NCBI RefSeq assembly: GCF_041929235.1
Contig: NZ_JBHFNP010000029.1
Location: 62,001 to 126,000, forward strand
DNA from: Microseira sp041929235
GTDB lineage: Bacteria; Cyanobacteriota; Cyanobacteriia; Cyanobacteriales; Aerosakkonemataceae
Direction of reading: 5' to 3'
Length of the DNA stretch: 64,000 bases
Shown: positions 42,617 to 51,119 of the stretch, piece by piece
Layout of the letters: each line of letters begins with the position of its first letter
How positions within the stretch are numbered: position 1 is the first letter of the stretch
The notes under the pieces: model-generated
Told to the model about the DNA's origin: nothing
Seen by the model: the letters and a program-made list of their open reading frames with translations, nothing else
Databases searched by the model: none
Made by a program: the position numbers and the translations under genes

Positions 42617-43292
42617 CATGTAGATGGGAGATGGCGATCGCCAACACTTCTTTCGGCAAACATCATCAAACATCACCAAGTTGCCGAAAAACGTAGCGTG
42701 ACGAACTACGGAAGTTAAGGGTTGACGCCACAGCCATAGAATCAAAAAACGTTGATTGGCGTTGGTGGAGGCAGAAATGCCCCAAACGGTCTAAAAACCG
42801 TATTTGTTTGAGACAAGAGACAGGTACTACTGGTCTCTTCCCCGCGTCAGGGCATACATCTGGCAAAAGATGCGATGTGCTTGGGTCAAACCAAGAAACC
42901 AACACGTTTACACACGTTTTGAAAGGCAGAAGTTGCAAAACTATTACAATCAAGGAGGCTCGCCTTTCCTTCTATGTGCTTTTAGCCCGTGGAATGAAAG
43001 GCGATCAAAGCACCTTGAGGTTCTGTCGCAGTTGGGTACAATTGTCTGTGGAGATGGCGAAAACTCCTTAAACAGCCCGGTCGATGACGTAGTATTGAGG
43101 CGTGAAAAGTACTTCCTACAAGCTGCTCGCCTAAATGGCTCTAAAACAGCTGTTTAATTATAGGGACTTTTCAGGTGCAATACTACAGAGGCGATCGCTG
43201 TAGAGACGTTGCAGTTAACGTGTCTACAAGTAACCAATCAGTCGCTAATTAACAATCCAAACTAAGAGCATAAGTGAGGTGAATAATAGCGC
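42617..43292 (+). other. Unexplained 676-bp stretch with serial hairpins
   Basis: I recognise no gene. Hairpins occur one after another on the + strand: TTTCGGCAA/TTGCCGAAA (42652/42681), ACGGT/ACCGT (42786-42801), AAGAGAC/GTCTCTT (42815-42839), CTTGG/CCAAG (42881-42896) and GAAAGGC/GCCTTTC (42921-42968). A 117-codon frame at 42804-43157 (MFETRDRYYWSLPRVRAYIW..) has no recognisable domain. It interrupts the run between khpA and rpsU. It may be a structured RNA, a decayed mobile element or a long leader of rpsU. Confidence 0.5.
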
Positions 43293-43466
43293 GTGGCAGA
43301 AGTCCGTTTAGGAGAAAATGAATCAATAGATTCGGCGTTAAGACGCTTTAAAAAGAAGATTCAAAAAGCCGGTATTTTGTCGGAAGTCAAGCGTCGCGAA
43401 CGGTACGAAAAACCCAGCCTCCGCCGCAAGCGTAAGGCGGAAGCTTCCCGCAAGCGATCGTACTAG
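43293..43466 (+). CDS. rpsU: Ribosomal protein bS21
   Basis: 57 residues starting at GTG 43293, with GAGGTGA ten bases upstream. The protein reads VAEVRLGENESIDSALRRFK, then KKIQKAGILSEVKRRERYEK, and ends in a basic RRKRKAEASRKRSY. This is the full bS21 family pattern, a small-subunit protein near the anti-Shine-Dalgarno end of 16S rRNA. The GTG start makes it easy to miss. It lies between khpA and phoH. Confidence 0.97.
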   Translation: MAEVRLGENESIDSALRRFKKKIQKAGILSEVKRRERYEKPSLRRKRKAEASRKRSY

Positions 43467-43512
43467 AAATGCCGATCTTAAGGCTGGAAGGCCGATATTA
43501 TAGAACGCGATT

Positions 43513-43605
43513 GGACGCCTGTAGCAGCTTGTGAATGGTACGTTCCCGTTGTAGCGCTGGCACTCGGCAAGCTAGACCAACGCAGAACCGACAGGCGTCT
43601 TTTTT
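43513..43605 (+). ncRNA. Candidate structured RNA ending in an intrinsic terminator
   Basis: GACGCCTGT (43514-43522) pairs with ACAGGCGTC (43591-43599), followed at once by six T residues. Inside, AGCTTG (43526-43531) pairs with CAAGCT (43568-43573). The 90-base unit is far larger than a simple terminator hairpin. It starts 47 bp after the rpsU stop and could be the processed 3' end of that mRNA or an independent small RNA. It lacks the conserved SRP RNA and 6S RNA features. Confidence 0.5.
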
Positions 43606-43619
43606 CATATTTGAGTTTG

Positions 43620-44015
43620 GATTTTTGACACTCCTCTGGCTGAAGGCGAGAGGATTCTTTAAAAAGGAGATATCCACCGTTGGACATTGCTCGAACCACA
43701 ACTCCCAAGACCGTAGTTACTCGAATCTCGCGTGTTGTGCGATACGCGGTGCCCATTGCGACTACTCTATCCGGTGTTGCCACGATTGAGGCTACTTTTC
43801 AGTATTCTGATTGCTTCACTCGCTCTAAGTCTTTACTTATAGAGGTTGGGGCATGAGTGCAATGCACCAAACAGACCATTTCGGGCTATCGTCTTTTAAC
43901 TAGATGTCCCACCACGGGGAGTCTCACCCACCTTTAAGGTCTTTGTGGCAACCTTAATTGTACCTGAAGTCCACAAAATGTAAAGCCGTGCTTCTAGCAC
44001 GGGGTTTATACCCAA
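43620..44015 (-). mobile_element. Internally deleted IS200/IS605-type element
   Basis: On the minus strand the left end has CCGTGCTAGAAGCACGG (43986-44002) followed by CTTTACATTTTG, and the right end has AATCCTCTCGCCTTCAGCCA then GAGGAGTGTCAA (43625-43656). These end hairpins are the usual form of IS200/IS605 ends in cyanobacteria. Just before the right end the frame reads SNGGYLLFKESSRLQPEECQ, a TnpB-tail-like sequence. Only about 330 bp separate the ends, with no transposase core, so it would move only in trans. It lies between rpsU and phoH. Confidence 0.55.
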
Positions 44016-44070
44016 TTTTTCTGATGAAATCAAGCAAGGCGGTTAATCTGCTAGAAGGTTCTTTAAACGA

Positions 44071-45033
44071 ATGGTAGAGGGGACGACAATTCAACTGCCA
44101 AGTATAGAAAGCGCGATCGCTCTATCTGGCGACAAAGAAGAAAATTTGAAAACTCTGTCGAAGCAAACAGGTGCGATGTTGGTAATGCGGGGACAAGACT
44201 TACAGATCAAAGGTACTGAGAATCAAGTTGACCTAGCTGTAAGATTGGTGCGCTCGCTTGAAGATTTCTGGAGCAAAGGCAAAATTATCTCTAGCGTCGA
44301 TATTCTCACCGCGCGTCACGCTCTCGATACCCACCGCACCGACGAGTTGCAAGATTTACAGCGCGACGTTCTCTATCGTACCCGCAAAGGCGAAGAAATC
44401 CGCGCCAAAACCTTCCGTCAGCGACAGTACGTTAAAGCTATCCGCACCCACGACTTGACTTTTTGCATCGGACCTGCTGGTAGCGGTAAAACCTTCCTCG
44501 CCGTCGTTTTAGCCGTTCAAGCACTTTTAGCCAACGAGTACGAACGGTTAATCTTAACTCGACCCGCAGTAGAAGCGGGTGAAAAGTTGGGATTTTTACC
44601 AGGGGATCTCCAGCAAAAAGTCAACCCCTATCTCCGTCCGATTTACGATGCTTTATACGAACTGATCGACCCAGAAAAAATCCCCAATCTGATGGAACGC
44701 GGCATCATTGAAGTAGCTCCCATCGCCTACATGCGGGGACGCACTCTCAACAATGCCTTTGTGATTGTCGATGAAGCTCAAAATACCACCCCCGCTCAGA
44801 TGAAAATGCTGCTGACGCGCCTGGGATTTCGTTCCCGCATGGTCGTAACTGGAGATATTACCCAAACCGATTTAGCGCCGAATCAACCCTCTGGTCTATC
44901 CGTGGCGCAAAAAATCCTGCAACATGTAGAAGGCATTGGCTTCTGTCAGCTAACCCAAGCAGATGTCGTGCGCCATTCCCTAGTGCAAAAGATTGTGGAA
45001 GCTTACGAACGACATGAAAAAGCTGGTAGTTAA
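44071..45033 (+). CDS. phoH: PhoH family ATPase
   Basis: 320 residues. N-terminal domain (1-105), then a RecA-like ATPase with Walker A IGPAGSGKTFLAVVLAV (near 130), EAGEKLGFLPGDLQQKVNPY, Walker B AFVIVDEAQNTTPAQMKMLL and TRLGFRSRMVVTGDITQTDL. PhoH proteins are RNA-linked ATPases or helicases of uncertain role. The gene order ffh-rpsP-khpA-phoH is conserved in cyanobacteria to my knowledge. Here rpsU and IS debris come between, and the start codon follows the IS remnant by about 55 bp. Confidence 0.95.
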   Translation: MVEGTTIQLPSIESAIALSGDKEENLKTLSKQTGAMLVMRGQDLQIKGTENQVDLAVRLVRSLEDFWSKGKIISSVDILTARHALDTHRTDELQDLQRDVLYRTRKGEEIRAKTFRQRQYVKAIRTHDLTFCIGPAGSGKTFLAVVLAVQALLANEYERLILTRPAVEAGEKLGFLPGDLQQKVNPYLRPIYDALYELIDPEKIPNLMERGIIEVAPIAYMRGRTLNNAFVIVDEAQNTTPAQMKMLLTRLGFRSRMVVTGDITQTDLAPNQPSGLSVAQKILQHVEGIGFCQLTQADVVRHSLVQKIVEAYERHEKAGS

Positions 45034-45047
45034 TGCCAAAAAATTTA

Positions 45048-45084
45048 CCAATTAGCCATTAGCAATTAGCCATTAGCCATTAGC
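45048..45084. repeat. CAATTAG/CCATTAG heptamer array overlapping a kinase stop
   Basis: Array between phoH and the convergent hybrid kinase. On the minus strand it provides the last two codons and the TAA stop of the kinase. Confidence 0.85.
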
Positions 45085-47142
45085 TTTGTTTGCAATTAAA
45101 TTAGCAACCGCAGTAATTAAATTATCGGGTTCGACGGGTTTAGATACGTGCATTTGGAAACCTGCTAATAAAGCTTGTTCGCTGTCTTCAACTCTGGCAT
45201 ATGCCGTCAGCGCGATCGCCGGAATCTCTCCTCCTTCTGCGGGGGATCGCTCTCTAATTTCTCGCATCAAAGCATATCCGTCTTTCCCCGGCATCCCAAT
45301 GTCACTCAACAGCACATCGGGTAGCGATTTGTCAAGTACCTTGAGTCCCTCGTTTGCCGAAGCAACTGCGGTGACGACTGCGCCAGACTCTTCTAACACG
45401 AAGGTAATATATTCGCGGGTATCGGGTTCATCATCAACTACCAACACTTGCACGCCGCCCAGATCTGCGTAACTCTCCCACCCATCCCTGTCGGGTTTTG
45501 TCGGGGGTGGAACGTTCATCAGCGGTAGCATGACGGTGAAGGTTGCTCCCTTTCCTTCTCCCGGACTGGCGGCGTAAACTGTCCCGCCGTGCAACTCTAC
45601 CAGATGCCGCACGATCGCTAAACCGAGTCCCAGTCCCCCATGATTTCTAGTCATCGAACTATCTGCTTGGCGAAAATAATCGAAGGCGTAAGGCAGAAAA
45701 TCAGCGCTAATCCCTTTACCCGTATCCTTGACTGTTATTCGAGCATAAGAGATTTCAGATTTGGGATTTGAGATTTCAGATTGAGTTAATTGGAGATTTA
45801 AAATTTCAGGTTGCAGATTTGAGGTGTTATTTTCTTCTGAAATCTGCAATCTTAAATCTGAAATCTGCAATCCTCTTTCAATCTGCAATTTTTCTAATTT
45901 TACTTCCACCTGTCCGCCAGGGGGGGTGAACTTGATCGCGTTGGAAAGCAAATTCCAGACAATTTGCTGCAAGCGGTTGCGATCGCCTAAAACTATTGCC
46001 CCATTGGGGTCTAATGCGGTTTGAATTTGAATTGCTTTAGCTTGTGCTGCCAACTGCATCGTGGCGATGGCGCCTTCAATCGCTGAAACTAGGTTGACTG
46101 GGGCAATATTGAGTTCTATCTTGCCGCGAATAATCCGGGAAATGTCGAGCAAATCTTCAATCATTTGAGTCTGCAATTTGGCATTGCGCTCAATTGTTTC
46201 CAATGCGCGAGAAGTCGCTACTCCATCTACCTTACGAGAACGCAGCAGTTGCGACCAACCCAAAATCGCATTTAGGGGCGATCTTAACTCGTGGGACAGT
46301 ACCGCGAGGAATTCGTCTTTGACTTGGTTCGCGCGACGCAGTTCTTCTTCTACACGCTGGCGATCGCTTATATCCCTTCCTTCGTAAACTAGCTGTACCA
46401 CGTTTCCCCTCTCGTCTAGTATCGGTTTGAGCGAGAAGTCGAACGTCGCGACTCTATCGTTGGCTCCTTGCATCTGGACTTCATACCGCACAAACTTACC
46501 TGTAGCAGCTAGTGCGATCGCTTTTTGCAACTGCTGTTCAGTGCAGGTTTGGGAGACGGGCGAGGCAGAAAACCAAGGCATTTCCCACAACAAACGCCCT
46601 ACCACATCTTCTAGTTTTTGTCCAGCAAAATCTAATGCCGACTGATTGACTTGAATAATCGAACCAATTGGTGACAAAATTCCGATATGCTGAAATGTCT
46701 GATTAAAGATAGCGCGGAATTTTTCTTCGCTTTGCTGTAATTGTTTTTCCGTCTGGCGGATGCGTAACAGCGCTTTCACTGTAGCAATTAATTCCAGTGG
46801 ATTCACTGGGTGGGTTAGGTAGCCATCTGCGCCGCTGTCTAACCCGTGGACTTTATCCGCAGCAGTGACTTTAAACGCGGAAAGATGCAAGACGGGAATT
46901 AAACTGGTAGCGGGTTCTGCTTTGAGTTGCTGACACACTTCAAACCCGTTGATATCGGGCAGTTTAATATCCAAAATAATCAAATCTGGTTGCTCGGTTG
47001 CCAATTGCAAAGCATCTGTACCCGTTGCTGCTTCCTTGACCAGGAAACCTGCCTGACGCAAAATGCGAGAAACAACATAGCGATTGGCGTCATCATCGTC
47101 TACAACTAGGATGATTCGCGATTGTTTTAGTTCGTCCTCCAT
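45073..47142 (-). CDS. Hybrid histidine kinase (REC-PAS-HisKA-HATPase-REC)
   Basis: 689 residues, soluble. Receiver 1 (about 8-125: ILVVDDDDANRYVVSRILRQ, Asp in DLIILDIKLPDINGF), PAS (about 138-258), HisKA (AVLSHELRSPLNAILGWSQL), HATPase (N-box WNLLSNAIKFTPPGGQVEVK; DTGKGIS; GLGLGLAIV) and receiver 2 near the C-terminus (VQVLVVDDEPDTREYITFVL, Asp in DVLLSDIGMPGKDGY). Between the N- and G1-boxes lies an insert (LQISDLRLQISEENNTSNLQ.. SEISNPKSEIS) translated from ATTTCAGATTT-type repeats. It is 16 bp after the upstream kinase, the distal gene of the rsb locus. Confidence 0.93.
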   Translation of the reverse strand: MEDELKQSRIILVVDDDDANRYVVSRILRQAGFLVKEAATGTDALQLATEQPDLIILDIKLPDINGFEVCQQLKAEPATSLIPVLHLSAFKVTAADKVHGLDSGADGYLTHPVNPLELIATVKALLRIRQTEKQLQQSEEKFRAIFNQTFQHIGILSPIGSIIQVNQSALDFAGQKLEDVVGRLLWEMPWFSASPVSQTCTEQQLQKAIALAATGKFVRYEVQMQGANDRVATFDFSLKPILDERGNVVQLVYEGRDISDRQRVEEELRRANQVKDEFLAVLSHELRSPLNAILGWSQLLRSRKVDGVATSRALETIERNAKLQTQMIEDLLDISRIIRGKIELNIAPVNLVSAIEGAIATMQLAAQAKAIQIQTALDPNGAIVLGDRNRLQQIVWNLLSNAIKFTPPGGQVEVKLEKLQIERGLQISDLRLQISEENNTSNLQPEILNLQLTQSEISNPKSEISYARITVKDTGKGISADFLPYAFDYFRQADSSMTRNHGGLGLGLAIVRHLVELHGGTVYAASPGEGKGATFTVMLPLMNVPPPTKPDRDGWESYADLGGVQVLVVDDEPDTREYITFVLEESGAVVTAVASANEGLKVLDKSLPDVLLSDIGMPGKDGYALMREIRERSPAEGGEIPAIALTAYARVEDSEQALLAGFQMHVSKPVEPDNLITAVANLIANKANG
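45749..45885. repeat. AGATTT-type repeat inside the hybrid kinase frame
   Basis: Irregular tandem units such as GAGATTTCAGATTTGGGATT and AAATCTGAAATCTGCAATC, in both orientations, within the HATPase coding region. The same AGATTTxAGATTT sequence is a common spacer repeat (for example 2822) and also marks 54261-54300 in the tRNA nucleotidyltransferase gene. Confidence 0.8.
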
Positions 47143-47158
47143 GATTCATCCCTCATCT

Positions 47159-48952
47159 TTAAAAATTTAATCCGGCTTTTAATAGTGCTGCTCTTAGTTG
47201 AGCGATCGCTTCCTCCCGCGAGTTGCTTTCTTTAGAAACAATCGCAACTGCTTTTGCTGCCAGCTGCTCGTATTCCTCAGCCTCCAAGCGCTTCGAGGTG
47301 ACGATAATTACTGGAATTGCAGAGGTTGCCGGATCGGATTTCAACTGTTCTAAAACGGTGAATCCAGTTAAACCGGGCATGAGCAAATCCAGCAAGATCG
47401 CCTGCGGCTGTTCTGTTCGCGCTCGATACAACCCTTCGTAACCATCGGCGGCTTCGAGCGCAGTACAGCGAATATCCGCCAGCCAACTTTTAATTGTATA
47501 ACGAGACACTTCCTCATCATCAATAATTAAAATTTTGTTAAGTAAAGACTTTGATGAATATTTGGCATTTTGGTTGTTAATTTTTGGATTGTTAGTGAAA
47601 TTATCGCCGTCATTCCCTGCGCCAAAATCCGTTTCTGCGACTGCACAATAAACGATGGGCAGGGTAACAGAAAATGTGGAACCAACCCCCAACGTACTTT
47701 GGAGAGCAACGCTTCCTCCCAGCAACTCGGATAGTTTTTTACACAAGGGTAGCCCTAACCCAGTTCCTTTCACCCGCTTTTGTAGGGGATGATTGATTTG
47801 AACGAATTCTTCAAAAATGCGGGTTTGGTCACCAGGGGCAATGCCAATCCCGGTATCGGCGACGGAAAAAATAACGGTTTGGTTCGCACCCATTTTAGCA
47901 GTTACGCGCACTTCTCCTTTTTCGGTATATTTGAGCGCATTGGAAATAAAATTACGCATAATTTGAGAAACTTTTCCCTCATCGGTTTTCAGAGTTGGAA
48001 TGGCGCTGGGTTCTTCAAAAATTAAAGCAACGGCGTTATTATTTAGCAGGGGGCGCAGCATTCCTCGCAACGCGCTAAACAAATCCGTCACTTCAAAAGC
48101 GGTGACGCGAACATCGACTTTTCCAGCTTCGACTTTTGCCAAATCTAGCAAGTCGTTAACTAAGTCAGTCAGCGACGCTGCTGACTTGCGAATAAACGTT
48201 ACCTGCTTTTCTTGTTCTGATGTCAAATCTCCATCCAAACGATTTAACAACATATCGGAAAGACTGATAATAGCATTCAGCGGCGTGCGAAACTCGTGAC
48301 TCATATTAGAAAGAAAGCGGCTTTTGAGTTCGCTGGCGCGTTTGAGGGATTCAGCTTTATCGTTTAACTCGGCATAAAGCGCAATTACTCCCCGATTAGT
48401 ATCTTCTAATTCTTGGTTGAGTTGCGCTAATTCTTCCTGTCGCTTTTGTAATTCTGCTAAAGTTTGCAACAGTTCCTGATTTTGCTGTTGAATTTCGGCA
48501 AATGGATCTTTAGGCAGGCGCGTTAGTTGAGCTACTATCTGATTTAATTGAGCCTTGGTTAGGGAAGTACCGTTTTTGGGAAACTGCTTAATTAGTTGCA
48601 CCCCGGTTCCTCGTCCAGAGGATGATTCAACTAGCACCTCATCCATTAATCTTCGCGCCCCTACCAATCCCATCCCATTATGCGAGTTGGTTTGTAAATT
48701 GGCTATTCCCTCACCGCTATCGGAAATGCGGGTAACAAATACTTGGGGAGATTGCCCTTCTATCAGAAATTCAACTTTGCCTTTACCTGCATACTGGAAA
48801 GCGTTGCGGGCAACTTCTGAAACTGCTGTAGCGATGCGCGTTTGTTCTTGGATATCAAACCCTAATAAGTTAGCAATTTGACGCGCCCGCTGGCGTGCCA
48901 AAACAATATCTTGATCGAAGCGTATTTCTACAGTCAGAATTGGATAAATCAT
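47159..48952 (-). CDS. Hybrid kinase with N-terminal RsbT-like domain (HATPase_c2-HisKA-HATPase-REC)
   Basis: About 597 residues from the ATG at 48950-48952. Domain 1 (about 1-110) is an RsbT/RsbW-type GHKL ATPase: ATAVSEVARNAFQYAGKGKV, DSGEGI, GMGLVGARRLMDEV. A Gln/Glu-rich coiled coil follows (about 150-205). Then come HisKA with MSHEFRTPLNAIISLSDMLL, HATPase (MRNFISNALKYTEKGEVRV; DTGIGI; GTGLGLPLCKKL) and a receiver (ILIIDDEEVSRYTIKSWLAD; Asp in AILLDLLMPGLTGF). An upstream ATG at 49036 adds 28 residues without homology. The two ATPase types in one chain link the partner-switch proteins to a His-Asp relay. Confidence 0.92.
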   Translation of the reverse strand: MIYPILTVEIRFDQDIVLARQRARQIANLLGFDIQEQTRIATAVSEVARNAFQYAGKGKVEFLIEGQSPQVFVTRISDSGEGIANLQTNSHNGMGLVGARRLMDEVLVESSSGRGTGVQLIKQFPKNGTSLTKAQLNQIVAQLTRLPKDPFAEIQQQNQELLQTLAELQKRQEELAQLNQELEDTNRGVIALYAELNDKAESLKRASELKSRFLSNMSHEFRTPLNAIISLSDMLLNRLDGDLTSEQEKQVTFIRKSAASLTDLVNDLLDLAKVEAGKVDVRVTAFEVTDLFSALRGMLRPLLNNNAVALIFEEPSAIPTLKTDEGKVSQIMRNFISNALKYTEKGEVRVTAKMGANQTVIFSVADTGIGIAPGDQTRIFEEFVQINHPLQKRVKGTGLGLPLCKKLSELLGGSVALQSTLGVGSTFSVTLPIVYCAVAETDFGAGNDGDNFTNNPKINNQNAKYSSKSLLNKILIIDDEEVSRYTIKSWLADIRCTALEAADGYEGLYRARTEQPQAILLDLLMPGLTGFTVLEQLKSDPATSAIPVIIVTSKRLEAEEYEQLAAKAVAIVSKESNSREEAIAQLRAALLKAGLNF

Positions 48953-49062
48953 AAAAATTTGGGTATGGGGATTCTGGTGCAGAGGTGCAGGTGGGCAGGT
49001 GGAATTATCAGAGCGATTTGACGCGGCTAAAACCATTTTTATGCACTCACCCGCTCACCCCC

Positions 49063-50094
49063 TCACCTGCTAACCTGCTCGCTCTCGCTCATTTTTGCCA
49101 CCAATACAGTTACGTCATCCCGGGTTCGCTTAAAATCTCGGTATAGGGTTGCGGCAATTACAGCTGGATGGCGCGAAATCAAGCCGGGATAGCGTTCTAG
49201 CGACCATTGAGTGCCTAAACCATCGCTGTGCATAATTAGAAGCGATCGTTCGTTCCAAGGATAAATAAATTCTTCAATTTTGCGAATTTGATGCCCTACC
49301 GTTCCATTATAAGAAACCATACTTTGGCTTTTATTTCCCGTCACGATTGCACCCGAAATGTTGCCAATTCCCACATATCGCACCATTTTTTCAACTCGAT
49401 TAATTTCCGCAATTGCTACCGCCGCCCCTCGCGTACTTCTTAAAGCAGCGTGAGCCATTTCCATAATTATTTTAGGATTGAGTGCGGCTTTGGCACGAAA
49501 GATTCGCACCGCTTCCCGCGATGCTTCTGCTGCCAAAATTCCCGAACCCAATCCATCCGCCACTAAAATTAAACTCCGGTTATACAAATTCACTACAGCC
49601 CAATCATCGCCGCAGATTTCCTGTTCCAGTTTGGGCAAATTCACCACACCAATTTCTAAAGTATCGGGATTCTGCAAGGCAATTCCTGGGTTTTTCTTAG
49701 GCCAAAATTGCGCGACTAAAACAGTACCCACCCCCGGCACTGAATGAATGTCAAAAACAGTAGCTTGACGCCCAATTGCCCCTAAACCCGTCCCCGGTGT
49801 ACCTGCGGTGGAAAAACCATCTTGCAGGCATTGTGAAACATTCCCCATTCCCGATCCAGTATCTAAGCCGATAATTTCTATGCCATATTCTGGGTTATTT
49901 CGCAAAATTCTTAGAATAATTTCCCCGTTTTTGGCGTGTTTAATCAGGTTGTTTGCTAATTCTGTGACGATAATTGCTACTTTGCCCCGTTCCGTCTCGT
50001 TGAATTCCATATCCGTCGCCAGCGCGGCGGCAAACCTGCGCGCTTCTCCGACTTGCGAGGTTTCTGTAATTGGTAGGGCAATACAATCTTTCAT
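49063..50094 (-). CDS. RsbT-like kinase fused to RsbX/SpoIIE-type phosphatase
   Basis: 343 residues. The first part (1-135) is a GHKL ATPase of the anti-sigma/RsbT type (IIVTELANNLIKHAKNGEII; DTGSGM; GTPGTGLGAIGRQ). The second (about 145-335) is a small PP2C phosphatase like RsbX: WAVVNLYNRSLILVADGLGS, AHAALRSTRGAAVAIAEINR, IGNISGAIVTGN, LIMHSDGLGTQWSLE and TRDDVTVLVAKM, with metal-binding aspartates at each end. RsbX removes phosphate from RsbR and RsbS in Bacillus. Its position after rsbRST fits a combined kinase and reset phosphatase. Confidence 0.9.
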   Translation of the reverse strand: MKDCIALPITETSQVGEARRFAAALATDMEFNETERGKVAIIVTELANNLIKHAKNGEIILRILRNNPEYGIEIIGLDTGSGMGNVSQCLQDGFSTAGTPGTGLGAIGRQATVFDIHSVPGVGTVLVAQFWPKKNPGIALQNPDTLEIGVVNLPKLEQEICGDDWAVVNLYNRSLILVADGLGSGILAAEASREAVRIFRAKAALNPKIIMEMAHAALRSTRGAAVAIAEINRVEKMVRYVGIGNISGAIVTGNKSQSMVSYNGTVGHQIRKIEEFIYPWNERSLLIMHSDGLGTQWSLERYPGLISRHPAVIAATLYRDFKRTRDDVTVLVAKMSESEQVSR

Positions 50095-50263
50095 GAAGGG
50101 ATTTTTAGCGTTTTGCTGTATATTTTATAATAATTGAGTATTTGAAAGCTTTCTTATTAATATGCATAATTAGCTTTAATTGTCTATCTAACTAAAGACA
50201 TATTTATTAGCTTTCAATTCCCTAGCTCCGTGACCGATCCAAGCAGTCGGGGATTTGTTTCAA

Positions 50264-50662
50264 TTAACGCCATCGTGTAATTGTGACGCGGGTTCCTTTA
50301 CCCAGTTCAGAGGCAATTTCAAACTCGTGCATTAGCCTTTTAGCGCCGCTTAACCCCAACCCCAAACCACTCCCCGTGGTGTAACCGTCTTTCAATGCCA
50401 GATCGATATCTGGAATGCCGGGACCATTGTCTTCAAACGTCAGGCGCAAACCTTTACGAGTTCCGACGTTGAGGACTTCCAGGGTCACCGTACCTCCCTT
50501 ACCGTAGTCCACCGTATTCCGCGCCAGTTCGCTGGCGGCAGTGACAATTTTGGTTTGGTCTACCAAGCTGAACTTCAATTCTACCGCCAGACTTCGCACT
50601 TTCTGCCGCACCATCACAACGTCTGATGAGGAGCGAATCTCGACTATCTCACGTTCTAGCAT
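50264..50662 (-). CDS. rsbT: Serine/threonine kinase RsbT
   Basis: 132 residues, the full length of RsbT. GHKL motifs: SELARNTVDYGKGGTVTLEV (N-box), TFEDNGPGIPDIDLALKDGY (G1) and GSGLGLGLSGAKRLMHEFEI (G2). In the stressosome model RsbT phosphorylates RsbR and RsbS on activation and is then released to act on its target. The start overlaps rsbS by 14 bases, so the two are translationally coupled. The next gene on the strand is 169 bp away. Confidence 0.93.
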   Translation of the reverse strand: MLEREIVEIRSSSDVVMVRQKVRSLAVELKFSLVDQTKIVTAASELARNTVDYGKGGTVTLEVLNVGTRKGLRLTFEDNGPGIPDIDLALKDGYTTGSGLGLGLSGAKRLMHEFEIASELGKGTRVTITRWR

Positions 50663-51041
50663 GGCTGTCGTTTTCCTCTGGAGGGAACCCCAACGACTTC
50701 CGCAACATCGCCATTCCTTGTTCTACGTTTAAAGCAGTGCGGACACCTGTGAGGGACAAACCTAACTCTACCAGTGTAATCGCAACTGCTGGCTGCATCC
50801 CGACCACAACGGTTTCCGCATCTAAAATGCGCGACATGCTAGCAATATTGCCCAGGATGCGCCCAATAAAAGAATCTACAATTTCCAGGGATGAAATATC
50901 GATCAGGACGCCCCGCGCCCCGGTTTTGACGATGCGGTTGGTGAGGTCATCTTGTAATGTTAGGGCTAAGCGATCGTGCATATCTACCTGGATCGTTACC
51001 AGGAGAAATGAACCCATTTGAAGTATGGGAATGCGTTCCAC
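50649..51041 (-). CDS. rsbS: Stressosome STAS protein RsbS
   Basis: 130 residues, a single STAS domain. The segment GVLIDISSLEIVDSFIGRIL contains S57, aligned with the phosphorylated serine (S59) of Bacillus RsbS. VVVGMQPAVAITLVELGLSL is the typical second half. RsbS forms the core of the stressosome with RsbR and holds RsbT until phosphorylated. The ATG lies 78 bp after rsbR, with a heptamer array in the gap, and the 3' end overlaps rsbT. Confidence 0.93.
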   Translation of the reverse strand: MERIPILQMGSFLLVTIQVDMHDRLALTLQDDLTNRIVKTGARGVLIDISSLEIVDSFIGRILGNIASMSRILDAETVVVGMQPAVAITLVELGLSLTGVRTALNVEQGMAMLRKSLGFPPEENDSHART

Positions 51042-51050
51042 AAAGTACCT

Positions 51051-51080
51051 GCTAATTGCTAATTGCTAATTGCTAATTGC
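51051..51080. repeat. GCTAATT heptamer array between rsbR and rsbS
   Basis: Four units of GCTAATT just upstream of rsbS. It sits where the rsbS ribosome binding site or a leader would be. Confidence 0.8.
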
Positions 51081-51119
51081 CTGTGTTCTTGTGTCAGTTT
51101 ATCATCGTGGGAAGATAAT

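Noticed and set aside
42804..43157. 117-residue protein gene between khpA and rpsU
   Set aside because: No recognisable domain, no ribosome binding site, and it lies across several hairpins; kept only as part of an unexplained stretch.
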